Shown one piece after another: positions 16,801-24,771 of a stretch of DNA of 64,000 nt. The translations under genes were made by a program, and so were the position numbers. The notes beneath the pieces were generated by a model, which saw only the letters and a program-made list of their open reading frames with translations, was not told the origin of the DNA and did not search any database. Positions within the stretch are counted from its first letter, which is position 1. Each line of letters begins with the position of its first letter. The DNA lies in assembly GCF_024721155.1 (NCBI RefSeq), contig NZ_JAHVAP010000011.1, positions 62,001 through 126,000 on the forward strand, in the 5' to 3' direction. Source of the DNA: Mucilaginibacter phenanthrenivorans (lineage in GTDB: Bacteria > Bacteroidota > Bacteroidia > Sphingobacteriales > Sphingobacteriaceae).

Positions 16801-17006
16801 CCCCTTCAGTTTTAAAACATATAGGCGTTAAAAAATTCAGGGTATATGTAAGCAGCTACAACCTGTTAACATTCACCGGGCTGAAGAACTACGACCCTGA
16901 ACACCAGGGGACCAATTCAGATAATAGCAATTTTAGTACTGCCTTCGCAGGCTACACATACCCTGAAAACAGGACCTTTAACCTGGGAGCTAACGTTTCC
17001 TTTTAA
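13872..17006 (+). CDS. SusC/RagA-type TonB-dependent outer-membrane transporter
   Basis: A 1044-residue outer-membrane glycan importer. A signal peptide (residues 1-21, ending LLAQ) is followed by a carboxypeptidase-regulatory-like domain (about 25-105; ISGKVIDLTDGSTLPGVSVK). Then come the SusC signature EEVVVVGYGVQKRATVTGS, the plug domain (about 125-225, with GGAILVTTKKG) and a 22-strand-type barrel to the C-terminal strand (NLGANVSF). It forms a lidded pore with the SusD protein encoded 11 bp downstream and imports oligosaccharides energised by TonB. It has no N-terminal anti-sigma-interacting extension, so control is more likely by a DNA-binding regulator, such as whatever binds the palindrome upstream or the membrane regulator at 31457. 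Confidence 0.96.
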   Translation: MKKIKYLLVLFFLFPLSLLAQQTPISGKVIDLTDGSTLPGVSVKIKGTTTGVITDISGKFQLIVPGPNAILQISYLSFETREIAVKDIKGGTIALKPSSKGLEEVVVVGYGVQKRATVTGSIATLQNKEIVTTKNESVVNMLTGKIPGIRIVQTTAEPGSYANDLNVRGFQTAPAIVIDGIIGGDQSTLGRMDPNEIESISVLKDGAAAIYGIRAAGGAILVTTKKGSKNGQVNINYSVNDAVQTFLGMPQGVGAVDYMLLTNEKAKRDFQNNFVSNITPVYSYADMLPWLKGTNKSADWIGLVFRKTADQISHNLNIDGGNEKISYFFNFGYQKQDGVFKTGDLNYNKYNFRSNVTVNIVKGLKAQVLTSGWMDQKNQPYTDEWTVYKYTWNQIPINQIYANNNPLYPNVMPDNMNPAIITDDSKVGFKVAKNKSFTSQLNLTYDIPGVPGLTARALFNIDYGVYDYNQVKSTYNLYTYSAADDTYIPSPVNSPSGITRQYATHFNTNSQVTLNYAHTFFQDHNVTAMVTYEQSHETSDNFNAYRDTNIPIDYLFGGLQNANMFGGQDPNGLGDVAHRSIIGRLNYDYKGKYLAEFSFRRDGTNLYQPGPDQFGFFPGASIGWVLTKEKFFSNLISPGILSNLKIRASYGQLGDEAGNAFNYVTGYTYPVNSYIFGTAPVNGSAPKLGNPGLTWPVSTIKNIALDFGLFNGKLDGTVEVFRNDRTGLVATPSTVLPGTVGAPTPQINYNSDRVQGLDFSLSYRNTFGQLGVNLTGNIGTTRLKNLKVLSGRAGNEYENWVNNQNNRYSNIWWGPEYAGQFTSYKQIYNYGVNTGGGNNNVIPGDYYYKDWNGDGVIDSKDSHPIATTDIPLYNYGFTIALSYKRFDMNMLLQGAAGVYVQYGEQFASPLMYGRSALTRFLDSWHTVDPAANVFDPNTQWVPGFYPAMGSPDAQGTKAIQNASYLRVKTLELGYSLSPSVLKHIGVKKFRVYVSSYNLLTFTGLKNYDPEHQGTNSDNSNFSTAFAGYTYPENRTFNLGANVSF

Positions 17007-17017
17007 ATTATTGACAT

Positions 17018-18868
17018 ATGAAAAGTATACATAAATTAATTATAGCAATATCGCTCACAGCAGGAGTTTCTATAACCTCCTGCCAAAAGTTGAATGTTCC
17101 GCCAAAGAATATCTTCACGTCTGATGTTATATTTAACAGCCAGGCGGGCATCCAATCGTTTTTAGCAACGCTGTACCAGGATTTACCCATTGAGGATTTT
17201 AAATACTTACCCAGCAGCGCTGACGGTTCTGGTTCAGGTGGTGGTTATGGCTTTTTACACGGAGGCAATGATTGGACGGAGTTTTTTAACGAAGCCGGCG
17301 CTATAGGTGAAGAGGTTGGCCCCTGGAGTGGTTTTAATATTGGCGGAGGCTTTGGCTTCTGGCCATACGGCGATATCAGGAATGTTAACATAATGATAGC
17401 CGAGCTACCTAAGCATACTACACAGCTAACCCAAACAGGTGTAGATGCTCTTTTGGGCGAGGCCCACTTTTTAAGGGCATACTATTATTTTGGAATGGCC
17501 AAGCGTTATGGGGGCGTACCCATTATAACTGTTCCGCAGGATCCCGGCGCACCATTGGCAACATTGCAGGTACATCGCGATAAGGAACAGGCGGTATGGG
17601 ATTTTATCGGCGCTGAGCTTGACCTGGGTTACAAAATGATGCCGGCAACCAGCGATGCTGGCAGGGCTAACAAGTATGTTGCAGCGGCGTTAAAATCGCG
17701 GGCAATGTTATATGCTGCGTGTGTTGCCAAATATGGTTCAGCAAATTTTGTTGACGGAGAAGCACGTTCATCAGGTTTTGCAGGCATCCCCGCCTCAGCA
17801 GCCACAGGATACTTCCAGGCAGCTTATGACGCTGCAAAATTACTCGATGGTGTGTACTCGCTTTATAATGCAACTCCGGGAGATAAGGTACAGAATTATG
17901 TTGACCTGTTCCTGAAACCCGGCAGCCCTGAGAATATATTTATAAAACAGTATTCTAAAGCTAACAACACAGCCCACAGCTGGGATGCTACCATGTCGCC
18001 GCGCTACTTTACAGCTGATGCACTTTCGCGTTCATACCCAACTTTAGATTTGGTACAGCTTTGGGGTAATTTACAGGTAACCAACTCCGATGGTACACCT
18101 AAGCGATTTGATAACCGTGCAGACATACAGCAGGGGCTGGAGCCAAGGTTACTGGCTACCATTTATTTCCCCGGCGCAACTTTAAGAGGGCTTACTTTTG
18201 ATATGCAAAGAGGTATCTATCCGTCATTTAGCGGAACTGCCGCTGCTGAAGTAGCAAAACAACCTAATTCGCGTTCATACATACTTTCAGGTGATACAAA
18301 AACCTTGTACCAGGGTAAGCAGGTTATTGGCTTTACAGGCCCCTGGACCGGCGGTGATGAATTAACGCGTACAGGCTTTTATGTACGCAAGTATGTTGAT
18401 TACAACAGAGTACAGGCTACAGTTGGTCTGAACTCGAGCGTACAGCCCTGGATAGACCTTCGTTATGCGGAAGTATTGTTGAACCGTGCCGAAGCTGCTG
18501 TTGAATTAGGCAATACCGGCGATGCACTGGCCGATATCAACCTGATAAGGGACAGGGCCGGAGCTACACTTTACGGTTCTATCGACCTAACTAAAGTTAG
18601 AAATGAAAGACGCATGGAACTTGCCTTTGAAAACCAGTATTACTGGGATATAAAGAGATGGCGCACCGCAGATCAGGTATTGGACAAAGCGCATTTTAAA
18701 GGATTGATGCCATATTATGTATTTGATGAGAATAAATACATTTTCCTTGCCGAACCCGAACTGTTTAACCGTGAATATACTTTCTCGAAACAAAGTTATT
18801 ACGAACCAATTCCGGGTGGAGAAATTTCAAAAAACCCCAACTTGCTGCCTAATAATCCTGGTTATTAA
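17018..18868 (+). CDS. SusD/RagB-family glycan-binding lipoprotein
   Basis: A 616-residue surface lipoprotein with lipidated Cys22 (SITSCQK). The SusD architecture is clear: N-terminal region with FLATLYQDLP, TPR-like helices containing GEAHFLRAYYYFGMAKRYG, and the C-terminal segment PWIDLRYAEVLLNRAEAAVE followed by NLIRDRAGA and RRMELAFENQYYWDIKRW, all hallmarks of SusD/RagB. It caps the SusC barrel and binds the glycan at the surface. Spacing to susC is 11 bp and to the next gene 27 bp, so they are cotranscribed. A Gly-rich loop near residues 68-78 (SADGSGSGGGYG) is long for the family. Confidence 0.96.
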   Translation: MKSIHKLIIAISLTAGVSITSCQKLNVPPKNIFTSDVIFNSQAGIQSFLATLYQDLPIEDFKYLPSSADGSGSGGGYGFLHGGNDWTEFFNEAGAIGEEVGPWSGFNIGGGFGFWPYGDIRNVNIMIAELPKHTTQLTQTGVDALLGEAHFLRAYYYFGMAKRYGGVPIITVPQDPGAPLATLQVHRDKEQAVWDFIGAELDLGYKMMPATSDAGRANKYVAAALKSRAMLYAACVAKYGSANFVDGEARSSGFAGIPASAATGYFQAAYDAAKLLDGVYSLYNATPGDKVQNYVDLFLKPGSPENIFIKQYSKANNTAHSWDATMSPRYFTADALSRSYPTLDLVQLWGNLQVTNSDGTPKRFDNRADIQQGLEPRLLATIYFPGATLRGLTFDMQRGIYPSFSGTAAAEVAKQPNSRSYILSGDTKTLYQGKQVIGFTGPWTGGDELTRTGFYVRKYVDYNRVQATVGLNSSVQPWIDLRYAEVLLNRAEAAVELGNTGDALADINLIRDRAGATLYGSIDLTKVRNERRMELAFENQYYWDIKRWRTADQVLDKAHFKGLMPYYVFDENKYIFLAEPELFNREYTFSKQSYYEPIPGGEISKNPNLLPNNPGY

Positions 18869-18895
18869 GAATTTAAAAAAATAAAAATTAAAGAT

Positions 18896-19600
18896 ATGAA
18901 AAAACTGATTAGCATAATTTTGGCGGGCATGGCTATACTGGCAATTTCTGCCTGTACAAAAACAGATAATTATGATGGACCAAATGCCTCTTTCCAGGGG
19001 AATATAATTTCAACTGCAGGTGGCAATTTACCTACGTCATCAGGCAGTACCCAGATAAAGCTTCAACAAATTGGCTGGACTTCTCCACAAACCATCCCAA
19101 GTAAATTCGACGGGACTTTTGAGGATACCAAGCTGTTTAAAGGAGGCTACAGGGTTATACCTACAGGAGGCGCTTTTTGGCCGATTTATGATACGATAAC
19201 TGTAAACATCGCTCAGGGTACCAAGCATGATTTTACCGTAACGCCTTATATCGTGATCAAAAACTTTACCGCCACTTTAACCGGCACAACGCTAAACCTG
19301 ACGTATGATATTGATGCACCGATAGTAGCAGGTTTACCTACTATTAAGGATACGCAGCCTTATGTTAATACAACCAAACTGGTAGGTGCAGGCGCTTCTA
19401 TAAGGGATTTCTCTGATGTAAACGCGGTAACCATTAATAAAGACTTTATTGATATGAGCGCATCCGAAAAATCGAGGACCTTAACGGTGCCTAATCTTAT
19501 ACCGGGCCGTACATTTTTTGTACGCGTTGGGGTACGTTTAAGCGATAGTTACAACAGCTCCAATTTTTCGGACATAATAGAGATAGATGTTCCTAAGTAA
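18896..19600 (+). CDS. DUF3823 lipoprotein, likely surface glycan-binding protein
   Basis: A 234-residue lipoprotein (lipobox ISAC, Cys20). The N-terminal domain, about residues 28-120, includes NYDGPNASFQGNI, IKLQQIGWTSPQ and FKGGYRVIPTGGAFWPI; this is the recognisable DUF3823 beta-sandwich. A fibronectin-III-like second domain (about 120-234) ends in IIEIDVPK. DUF3823 proteins nearly always follow SusD genes and are thought to act as auxiliary surface glycan-binding proteins. It sits third in the operon. Confidence in the family is high, but the ligand is unknown. Confidence 0.88.
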   Translation: MKKLISIILAGMAILAISACTKTDNYDGPNASFQGNIISTAGGNLPTSSGSTQIKLQQIGWTSPQTIPSKFDGTFEDTKLFKGGYRVIPTGGAFWPIYDTITVNIAQGTKHDFTVTPYIVIKNFTATLTGTTLNLTYDIDAPIVAGLPTIKDTQPYVNTTKLVGAGASIRDFSDVNAVTINKDFIDMSASEKSRTLTVPNLIPGRTFFVRVGVRLSDSYNSSNFSDIIEIDVPK

Positions 19601-19620
19601 TTAATCTTAAATAAAAGGAA

Positions 19621-20769
19621 ATGAAATTCATTAAAATAATGATGGCTTGTTCCATCTTCATAATAGCAATAACAGTTTTTAGCTGTAAAAAAGTGCAATA
19701 TAAGTCCAGAGATACCTCCATGCTGAAACCACCGCCTCCGGATACAACTAAACCGATAATTGATACTTCGGCCGTGCTCAGTAATGCTGATCAGTTAGAT
19801 GGCTGGAACATAGTAAATGGAGGAACAGAAATTACAACCGCCGCTAAGGAAGGAAAGGGCTATGTTCAGGGAACCATTGCAGTGGGGGGAAATTTTATGC
19901 AGTTTCAGCTCGCGCTCACTACCCCTGTTGACACAAAACAGGCCTTAGGAACCGGCGAATTAAAATTCTGGTGGTATATTCAGGATGTTTCCCAGATAGA
20001 CCCGGGTGGCCAGATACAAATGAGCAGTGACAACAATCCGGATAATTTCCGTCTTGGTTGGGGGTTGTCTTCAATTCTCGACACAGTGCACGCTGGCTGG
20101 AACCACATGCAGCTGAGATTTATAGATGCATACGGGTTGACAGATGCAAATCTCGTTAATTTAAAGGCTATAAATTATATGAGGATCTTCTACAACACCA
20201 AAGCTAACGTAACTTCAGCTCAAACCTATGGCATTGATGATATGAGGGTTGATGTGGCGGCTCCTGTTATGATTAGTAGCTGCGATAAATTAGATAACTG
20301 GAACGTTGTAAACGGAGGGTCGTTAGTAGCAACTGCCCCAAAACAAGGTACCGGCTATATCCAGGGGACAGTTAATGCGGGGGGAGACTTTATGCAGTTT
20401 CAATATTCCATCCCAGCCACTGCTACCCCTGCTTTTGTTGATACAAAGGCAACAAAAGATGTCGGCTATTTAGAATTCTGGTGGTTTATTCAGGATGTTA
20501 CGCTGATATCAGCAGGCGGCCAGATACAAATTAGCAGTGCCAACAATCCGGATGATTTCCACCTGGGCTGGGGCCTGGATGGCATTCTCCCAACAGTTCA
20601 CAATGGCTGGAACCACTTAAAGCTGAAAATGACCGATGCATACGGATACACCGATAATGATCAAATTAATTTAAGAAAGATGAATTTTATGAGGATCTTC
20701 TACAACGTCACCAAGACAACGGCAACTCAAACCTATGGCATTGATGATTTGGAAGTTGCTGTGAAATAA
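19621..20769 (+). CDS. Lipoprotein with two tandem copies of an uncharacterised domain
   Basis: A 382-residue lipoprotein (lipobox VFSC, Cys22) followed by a Pro/Thr-rich linker (PPPPDTTKPIID) and two tandem homologous domains of about 150 residues (about 55-210 and 217-380). Matching phrases are DQLDGWNIVNGG / DKLDNWNVVNGG, WWYIQDVSQI / WWFIQDVTLI, GGQIQMSS / GGQIQISS, GWNHMQLRF / GWNHLKLKM and QTYGIDDM / QTYGIDDL. The pattern of Trp and Asp with alternating strands suggests a carbohydrate-binding jelly roll. Its position after SusD and DUF3823, together with lipidation, fits a surface glycan-binding protein. I cannot assign a named CBM family. A hairpin terminator follows at 20803-20835. 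Confidence 0.75.
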   Translation: MKFIKIMMACSIFIIAITVFSCKKVQYKSRDTSMLKPPPPDTTKPIIDTSAVLSNADQLDGWNIVNGGTEITTAAKEGKGYVQGTIAVGGNFMQFQLALTTPVDTKQALGTGELKFWWYIQDVSQIDPGGQIQMSSDNNPDNFRLGWGLSSILDTVHAGWNHMQLRFIDAYGLTDANLVNLKAINYMRIFYNTKANVTSAQTYGIDDMRVDVAAPVMISSCDKLDNWNVVNGGSLVATAPKQGTGYIQGTVNAGGDFMQFQYSIPATATPAFVDTKATKDVGYLEFWWFIQDVTLISAGGQIQISSANNPDDFHLGWGLDGILPTVHNGWNHLKLKMTDAYGYTDNDQINLRKMNFMRIFYNVTKTTATQTYGIDDLEVAVK

Positions 20770-20802
20770 TTTTTTCCCTTAACCCTATTAATTTAAACAA
20801 TC

Positions 20803-20835
20803 AAAATGGCGGAGAGCAAGTCTCTCTGCCATTTT
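20803..20835 (+). terminator. Intrinsic terminator or attenuating hairpin after the SusCD core
   Basis: AAAATGGCGGAGAG (20803-20816) pairs with CTCTCTGCCATTTT (20822-20835), including one G-T pair, around a 5-base loop. The T-run lies inside the right arm. It separates the four binding/transport genes from the downstream enzyme genes and may lower enzyme transcription relative to SusCD rather than stop it. Confidence 0.7.
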
Positions 20836-20852
20836 ACACTAAAAACTGAATA

Positions 20853-21860
20853 ATGAACATATATGATTTGTTAAAAATATTAACCGGTAAAAGAATGCTG
20901 GTATATCTGCGTGCAGCGGGAGCATGCTTAGGTATACTATCTGTAACGGCAAGCTTCGCTCAGGATAAACCGGTTGAAGATGCACCCGTTGGCAATCCCT
21001 TTGTAAGGGATATATACACTGCCGACCCGTCGGCGCACGTTTGGAAGGATGGGCGGCTTTATGTTTATCCATCCCATGATGTTGCCCCGCCACGCGGCTG
21101 CGACCTGATGGACCAATACCACGTTTACTCAACCGACGACATGGTACACTGGAAAGACGAAGGCGAAATATTGCGTGCCAGCCAGGTTGAATGGGGCCGC
21201 CCCGAAGGCGGTTTTATGTGGGCGCCTGATTGTGCCTACAAAAACGGCACCTATTATTTCTACTTCCCCCACCCAAGCGGAACTGCATGGAACAGCACCT
21301 GGAAAATTGGCGTTGCTACGAGCAAGAGCCCGGCAAGCGGCTTTAAATCGCAGGGATATATCAAAGGGCTGGAATCACTAATAGATCCTTGTGTTTTTGT
21401 TGACGATGACGGCCAGGCTTACTTTTATTATGGCGGCGGCGGCACCTGCAAAGGCGGCAAGCTAAAGGATAATATGGTTGAGATTGATGGCGAAATGAAG
21501 AAAATGGAAGGCCTGGAAGACTTTCACGAAGCCAGCTGGGTACACAAGCGAAATGGCGTTTACTACCTGTCGTATTCAGACAACCATGACGTTAACGGCA
21601 AGCACAATCAAATGCGCTATGCAACCAGCACAAGCCCGCTGGGCCCATGGACCTATAAAGGTATCTACATGGATCCTACAGACAGCTATACCAACCACGG
21701 CTCCATCGTAAAATTCAAAGGGCAGTGGTATGCATTTTACCACAACAGCGCACTATCAAACCAGGATTGGTTAAGATCCATTTGTTTTGATAAGTTATAC
21801 TACAATGCCGACGGAACCATTAAAAAGGTTGTTCCAAGCGGATTTATAAAAAATAACTAG
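20853..21860 (+). CDS. GH43-family glycoside hydrolase (secreted copy)
   Basis: A 335-residue enzyme with a signal peptide ending in SFAQ. A more compact start is Met15 at 20895, giving MLVYLRAAGACLGILS. The five-bladed propeller of GH43 is evident: catalytic base Asp in YTADPSAHVW, pKa-modulating Asp in SLIDPCVFVDDDG, and general acid Glu in DFHEASWVHKRNG. Further conserved phrases are PEGGFMWAPDCAYKNGTYY and NHGSIVKFKGQWYAFYHNS. GH43 enzymes are typically arabinofuranosidases, xylosidases or related galactan enzymes; the subfamily cannot be fixed by eye. It is nearly a duplicate of the next gene, but it lacks a lipobox and should be periplasmic. Confidence 0.92.
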   Translation: MNIYDLLKILTGKRMLVYLRAAGACLGILSVTASFAQDKPVEDAPVGNPFVRDIYTADPSAHVWKDGRLYVYPSHDVAPPRGCDLMDQYHVYSTDDMVHWKDEGEILRASQVEWGRPEGGFMWAPDCAYKNGTYYFYFPHPSGTAWNSTWKIGVATSKSPASGFKSQGYIKGLESLIDPCVFVDDDGQAYFYYGGGGTCKGGKLKDNMVEIDGEMKKMEGLEDFHEASWVHKRNGVYYLSYSDNHDVNGKHNQMRYATSTSPLGPWTYKGIYMDPTDSYTNHGSIVKFKGQWYAFYHNSALSNQDWLRSICFDKLYYNADGTIKKVVPSGFIKNN

Positions 21861-21881
21861 GCCAATTACCCCTATCTGCTT

Positions 21882-22880
21882 ATGAACAAACTAATTATTA
21901 ATATCACGCTCATTACTGCCTTAATTGCTGTTACCGGGTGCTCAAAAAAGAGTGGCAGTACCAATACCCCTACCCCGGTTATTGAGAACGCCAACGGCGA
22001 CGGGTTTAAAAACCCCTTTGTTTCGCAGATCTATACAGCAGATCCATCGGCGCATGTTTGGGCCGATGGACGCTTGTATGTATACCCATCACACGACGTA
22101 GACCCACCCCGCGGCTGCGACCTGATGGACAAATACCATGTTTACTCGACTGATGATATGGTAACCTGGCGGGATGAAGGCCAGATTTTGCAAGCCAGCG
22201 ACGTATCATGGGGAAGAATTGAAGGCGGTTTTATGTGGGCGCCCGATTGTGCTTATAAAAACGGCACCTACTATTTCTATTTCCCTCACCCAAGCGGAAC
22301 CGATTGGAACAATACCTGGAAGATAGGCGTGGCAACCAGCAAGAGCCCTGCAAGCGGCTTTAAATCACAGGGATACATCCCGGGTCTGGAATCATTAATT
22401 GATCCCTGCGTATTTGTTGATGACGACGGGCAGGCTTACTTCTATTACGGCGGTGGCAACATCTGCAAAGGCGGCAAGCTAAAGGATAATATGATGGAAA
22501 TTGACGGAGCGATGCAAACCATGCAGGGCCTCAATGATTTTCATGAAGCTACCTGGGTACACAAACGGAATGGCATTTACTACCTGTCGTACGCCGACAA
22601 TTTTAACGAAGCGGGCAAGGGCAATCGCATGAAGTACGCTACCAGCAAAAGCCCCCTGGGCCCCTGGACTTACCAGGGCGTATATATCGATCCGACTGAC
22701 AGCGCAACCGACCATGGCTCAATAGTTGAATTTAAGGGCCAATGGTATGCATTTTATCATAACAGTTCGCTTTCACATAACGATTGGCTGCGCTCCATCT
22801 GCGTAAACAAGCTTTATTATAATGCTGACGGCACCATCAGGAAAATTATCCAGACAGATCTTATCGGCCAAAAGAAATAA
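21882..22880 (+). CDS. GH43-family glycoside hydrolase (lipoprotein copy)
   Basis: A 332-residue enzyme whose catalytic domain matches the preceding GH43 at most positions. The base (YTADPSAHVW), modulator (LIDPCVFVDDDG) and acid (DFHEATWVHKRNG) are all retained. The N-terminus differs: MNKLIINITLITALIAVTGC gives a lipoprotein (Cys20) with a Ser/Thr/Pro linker. The two copies are therefore a tandem duplication with different destinations, this one probably membrane-anchored and perhaps surface-exposed. It starts 21 bp after the first copy and is followed 61 bp later by the GH71/99-like gene. A different loop (NFNEAGKGNRM versus NHDVNGKHNQM) may change substrate range. Confidence 0.92.
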   Translation: MNKLIINITLITALIAVTGCSKKSGSTNTPTPVIENANGDGFKNPFVSQIYTADPSAHVWADGRLYVYPSHDVDPPRGCDLMDKYHVYSTDDMVTWRDEGQILQASDVSWGRIEGGFMWAPDCAYKNGTYYFYFPHPSGTDWNNTWKIGVATSKSPASGFKSQGYIPGLESLIDPCVFVDDDGQAYFYYGGGNICKGGKLKDNMMEIDGAMQTMQGLNDFHEATWVHKRNGIYYLSYADNFNEAGKGNRMKYATSKSPLGPWTYQGVYIDPTDSATDHGSIVEFKGQWYAFYHNSSLSHNDWLRSICVNKLYYNADGTIRKIIQTDLIGQKK

Positions 22881-22941
22881 AAATCACCATAAAAACATAT
22901 AAATAAACAGATTAAACATTAGCATTGCAATACCAAAGACC

Positions 22942-24243
22942 ATGAGAATAAGAAAGATGAATGCGTTGTTACTAATAGCGCTGCTCCCCGGAGTGATGAG
23001 CAGTTGTTCAAAGAAAAGTAATCCTAACCCTGCGCCGACCAAGACAGATACCGTGGTGGTTCGCAAGCAGTCGCCGGTTGGTGATGTGGTTGGCAAGGTG
23101 ATAGTTGGTTACCAGGGCTGGTTTGCAGCAATAGGTGACGGATCGCCGATTAACCTGTATTGGCATTGGACCCAAACCTGGGAGCAGCAGCCGTCGCCAA
23201 CTAATACCGGAATTAGCGCGTGGCCCGATGTCCGCGAGTATACCAGCACTTTCCCAACAAAATATCCCAATTTAAATAACGGGCAGCCGGCAACTGTATT
23301 TTCGTCATTTAGCGATCAAACCGTTGATATTCAGTTTAAATGGATGAAGGATTATGGCATTGACGGCGCTGCCCTGCAACGCTTTAATCCCAGCGGCCTG
23401 GAAGGCCCTATACGAGACGCTATGGCTGCTAAAGTAAAAATAGCCGCCGAAAAAAATAGTGTTAAATTTTACATTATGTACGATGTAAGCGGCTGGGCAA
23501 ACATGGCTACCGAAATGGAAGCTGACTGGACAAGCAAAATGTCGGCGCTTACTTCATCTGCGCAGTATGCCAAACAAAATGGTAAACCGGTAGTATGTAT
23601 CTGGGGCTTTGGTTTTAGCGATGATAACCACAATTTCACTTCCGAAACTTGTACCGCTGTGATCAAATGGTTTCAAAGCAAAGGATGTTATGTTATCGGT
23701 GGTGTGCCAACACATTGGCGCGATCAGAATAGTGATTCAAGACCCGATTTCTTAACCACATATAAAACTTTTGACATGCTTTCGCCATGGATGGTGGGGA
23801 GAATTGGCAATGCCAATGAGTCTGATGGCTATTATACAAATACAAATAAGGCCGATGAATCATATTGCCGCAGTTATGGCATTGACTATCAACCCTGTAT
23901 ATTACCAGGCGACCTGAGTGCCCGCCAAAGGGCACATGGCGATTTTATGTGGCGGCAATTTTACAACATGACCAAGGCAGGCGCCCAAGGCCTTTATATC
24001 TCTATGTATGATGAATTTAACGAGGGTAATCAAATAGTTAAAACAGCCGAAAGCCAGGCATTTGTACCATCAGGACCAAGAATTATAACAGACGGAGTAC
24101 CTGGCCCAAATTTCATGTCACTTGATGAAGATGGCACAGCTTGCTCGTCCGATTATTATTTGAGATTGACCGGCGATGGTGCTAAAATGTTTAAGGGTAT
24201 AATCCCGCTTACAGCTACAAGGCCGACAAAACCAACGCTATAA
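22942..24243 (+). CDS. GH71/99-like glycoside hydrolase lipoprotein
   Basis: A 433-residue lipoprotein (lipobox MSSC, Cys22). The body matches proteins annotated as GH71/GH99-like: VIVGYQGWFAAIGDG, then YGIDGAALQRF, YIMYDVSGW, IWGFGFSD, GGVPTHWRD and the C-terminal LYISMYDEFNEGNQI, where acidic residues line the expected active site of a TIM barrel. Known relatives are GH99 endo-alpha-mannosidases/mannanases and GH71 alpha-1,3-glucanases; which applies here is undecided. A paralogue lies at 27803-29068 on the other strand. It is last in the plus-strand operon, followed by a strong terminator at 24270. Confidence 0.85.
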   Translation: MRIRKMNALLLIALLPGVMSSCSKKSNPNPAPTKTDTVVVRKQSPVGDVVGKVIVGYQGWFAAIGDGSPINLYWHWTQTWEQQPSPTNTGISAWPDVREYTSTFPTKYPNLNNGQPATVFSSFSDQTVDIQFKWMKDYGIDGAALQRFNPSGLEGPIRDAMAAKVKIAAEKNSVKFYIMYDVSGWANMATEMEADWTSKMSALTSSAQYAKQNGKPVVCIWGFGFSDDNHNFTSETCTAVIKWFQSKGCYVIGGVPTHWRDQNSDSRPDFLTTYKTFDMLSPWMVGRIGNANESDGYYTNTNKADESYCRSYGIDYQPCILPGDLSARQRAHGDFMWRQFYNMTKAGAQGLYISMYDEFNEGNQIVKTAESQAFVPSGPRIITDGVPGPNFMSLDEDGTACSSDYYLRLTGDGAKMFKGIIPLTATRPTKPTL

Positions 24244-24269
24244 ACAACAAATCAAACCCTTATACATTT

Positions 24270-24305
24270 AAGAAGCGGGTTGATCGGGAGATCAATCCGC
24301 TTCTT
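24270..24305 (+). terminator. Intrinsic terminator of the SusCD/GH43/GH99-like operon
   Basis: A 16-bp arm starting AAGAAGCGGGTTGATC (24270-24285) pairs with 24290-24305 around GGGA, with a single G-T pair, followed by TGTTT. It lies 27 bp after the stop codon. Confidence 0.88.
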
Positions 24306-24384
24306 TGTTTAACCCCTACTCAAATATTGTTATTGAGAGTTATAAAATCCGCTGGATTGCAAGGGTGAAATGACAAGGGCGGGA

Positions 24385-24490
24385 TGTCATACTGAGGTAC
24401 TCGAAGTATGCGGGCAAAGGCCTCTGCTCCATGCTTGGCACGCGAATAGGCCTCTGCGCAGCTCGCCGTTCGACAGGCTCAGGGTGAGAT
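24385..24490. repeat. REP-like intergenic element 1
   Basis: The segment starts TGTCATACTGAGGTACTCGA and ends GTTCGACAGGCTCAGGGTGA. The ends resemble the two halves of a dispersed palindromic intergenic repeat common in Bacteroidota (TGTCATxCTGAGC...CTCAGGxTGACA), here degenerate and with an internal duplicated AAGGCCTCTGC / TAGGCCTCTGC. It has no coding potential. Confidence 0.55.
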
Positions 24491-24512
24491 CCCATCATAC
24501 ATTTATATAAAC

Positions 24513-24606
24513 TTGTCATTGCGGAGAGGAACGACGAAGCAACCTGGTAGCCTTGCATATCCGCCCTGCTCGCGACGAGGTTGCCGCGCTACGCTCGCAA
24601 TGACAA
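24513..24606. repeat. REP-like intergenic element 2 with 11-bp terminal inverted repeats
   Basis: TTGTCATTGCG (24513-24523) and CGCAATGACAA (24596-24606) form perfect terminal inverted repeats. A second nested pair, GCAACCT (24539-24545) / AGGTTGC (24578-24584), also folds back, with GGAACGACGAAGCAACCT nearby. This is the classic shape of dispersed REP/BIME-type elements of Sphingobacteriaceae. It lies between two convergent operons, next to element 1. Confidence 0.7.
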
Positions 24607-24622
24607 TTTTGTAAATAACAAC

Positions 24623-24656
24623 AAAAAAGTATGTCCGGATCTCATCCCGGACATAC
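24623..24656 (-). terminator. Intrinsic terminator of the minus-strand GH3 gene
   Basis: On the minus strand GTATGTCCGG pairs with CCGGACATAC (24629-24638 and 24647-24656) around an 8-base loop, followed by TTTTTTGTTG. It lies about 115 bp past the GH3 stop and closes the minus half of the polysaccharide locus. Confidence 0.85.
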
Positions 24657-24665
24657 AAAGTTATC

Positions 24666-24679
24666 TGCAATCGATAACA
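24666..24679. promoter_or_regulatory. Imperfect LacI-type operator-like site
   Basis: TGCAATCGATAACA keeps the half-site pattern TGnnATC-GATnnCA of the perfect palindrome at 13575-13592, and the two share TCTGCAATCGAT. It also lies inside GTTATC/GATAAC (24660-24665, 24673-24678). It sits between convergent gene ends, not at an obvious promoter, so its meaning is uncertain. Confidence 0.3.
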
Positions 24680-24771
24680 TTAACTAAAAACCAGATCAAC
24701 TTATTTACACCTGGATATTTTCAACGTCTTCAATACGCACATCCGCATATTCACGCATCCGCACATCAAAA

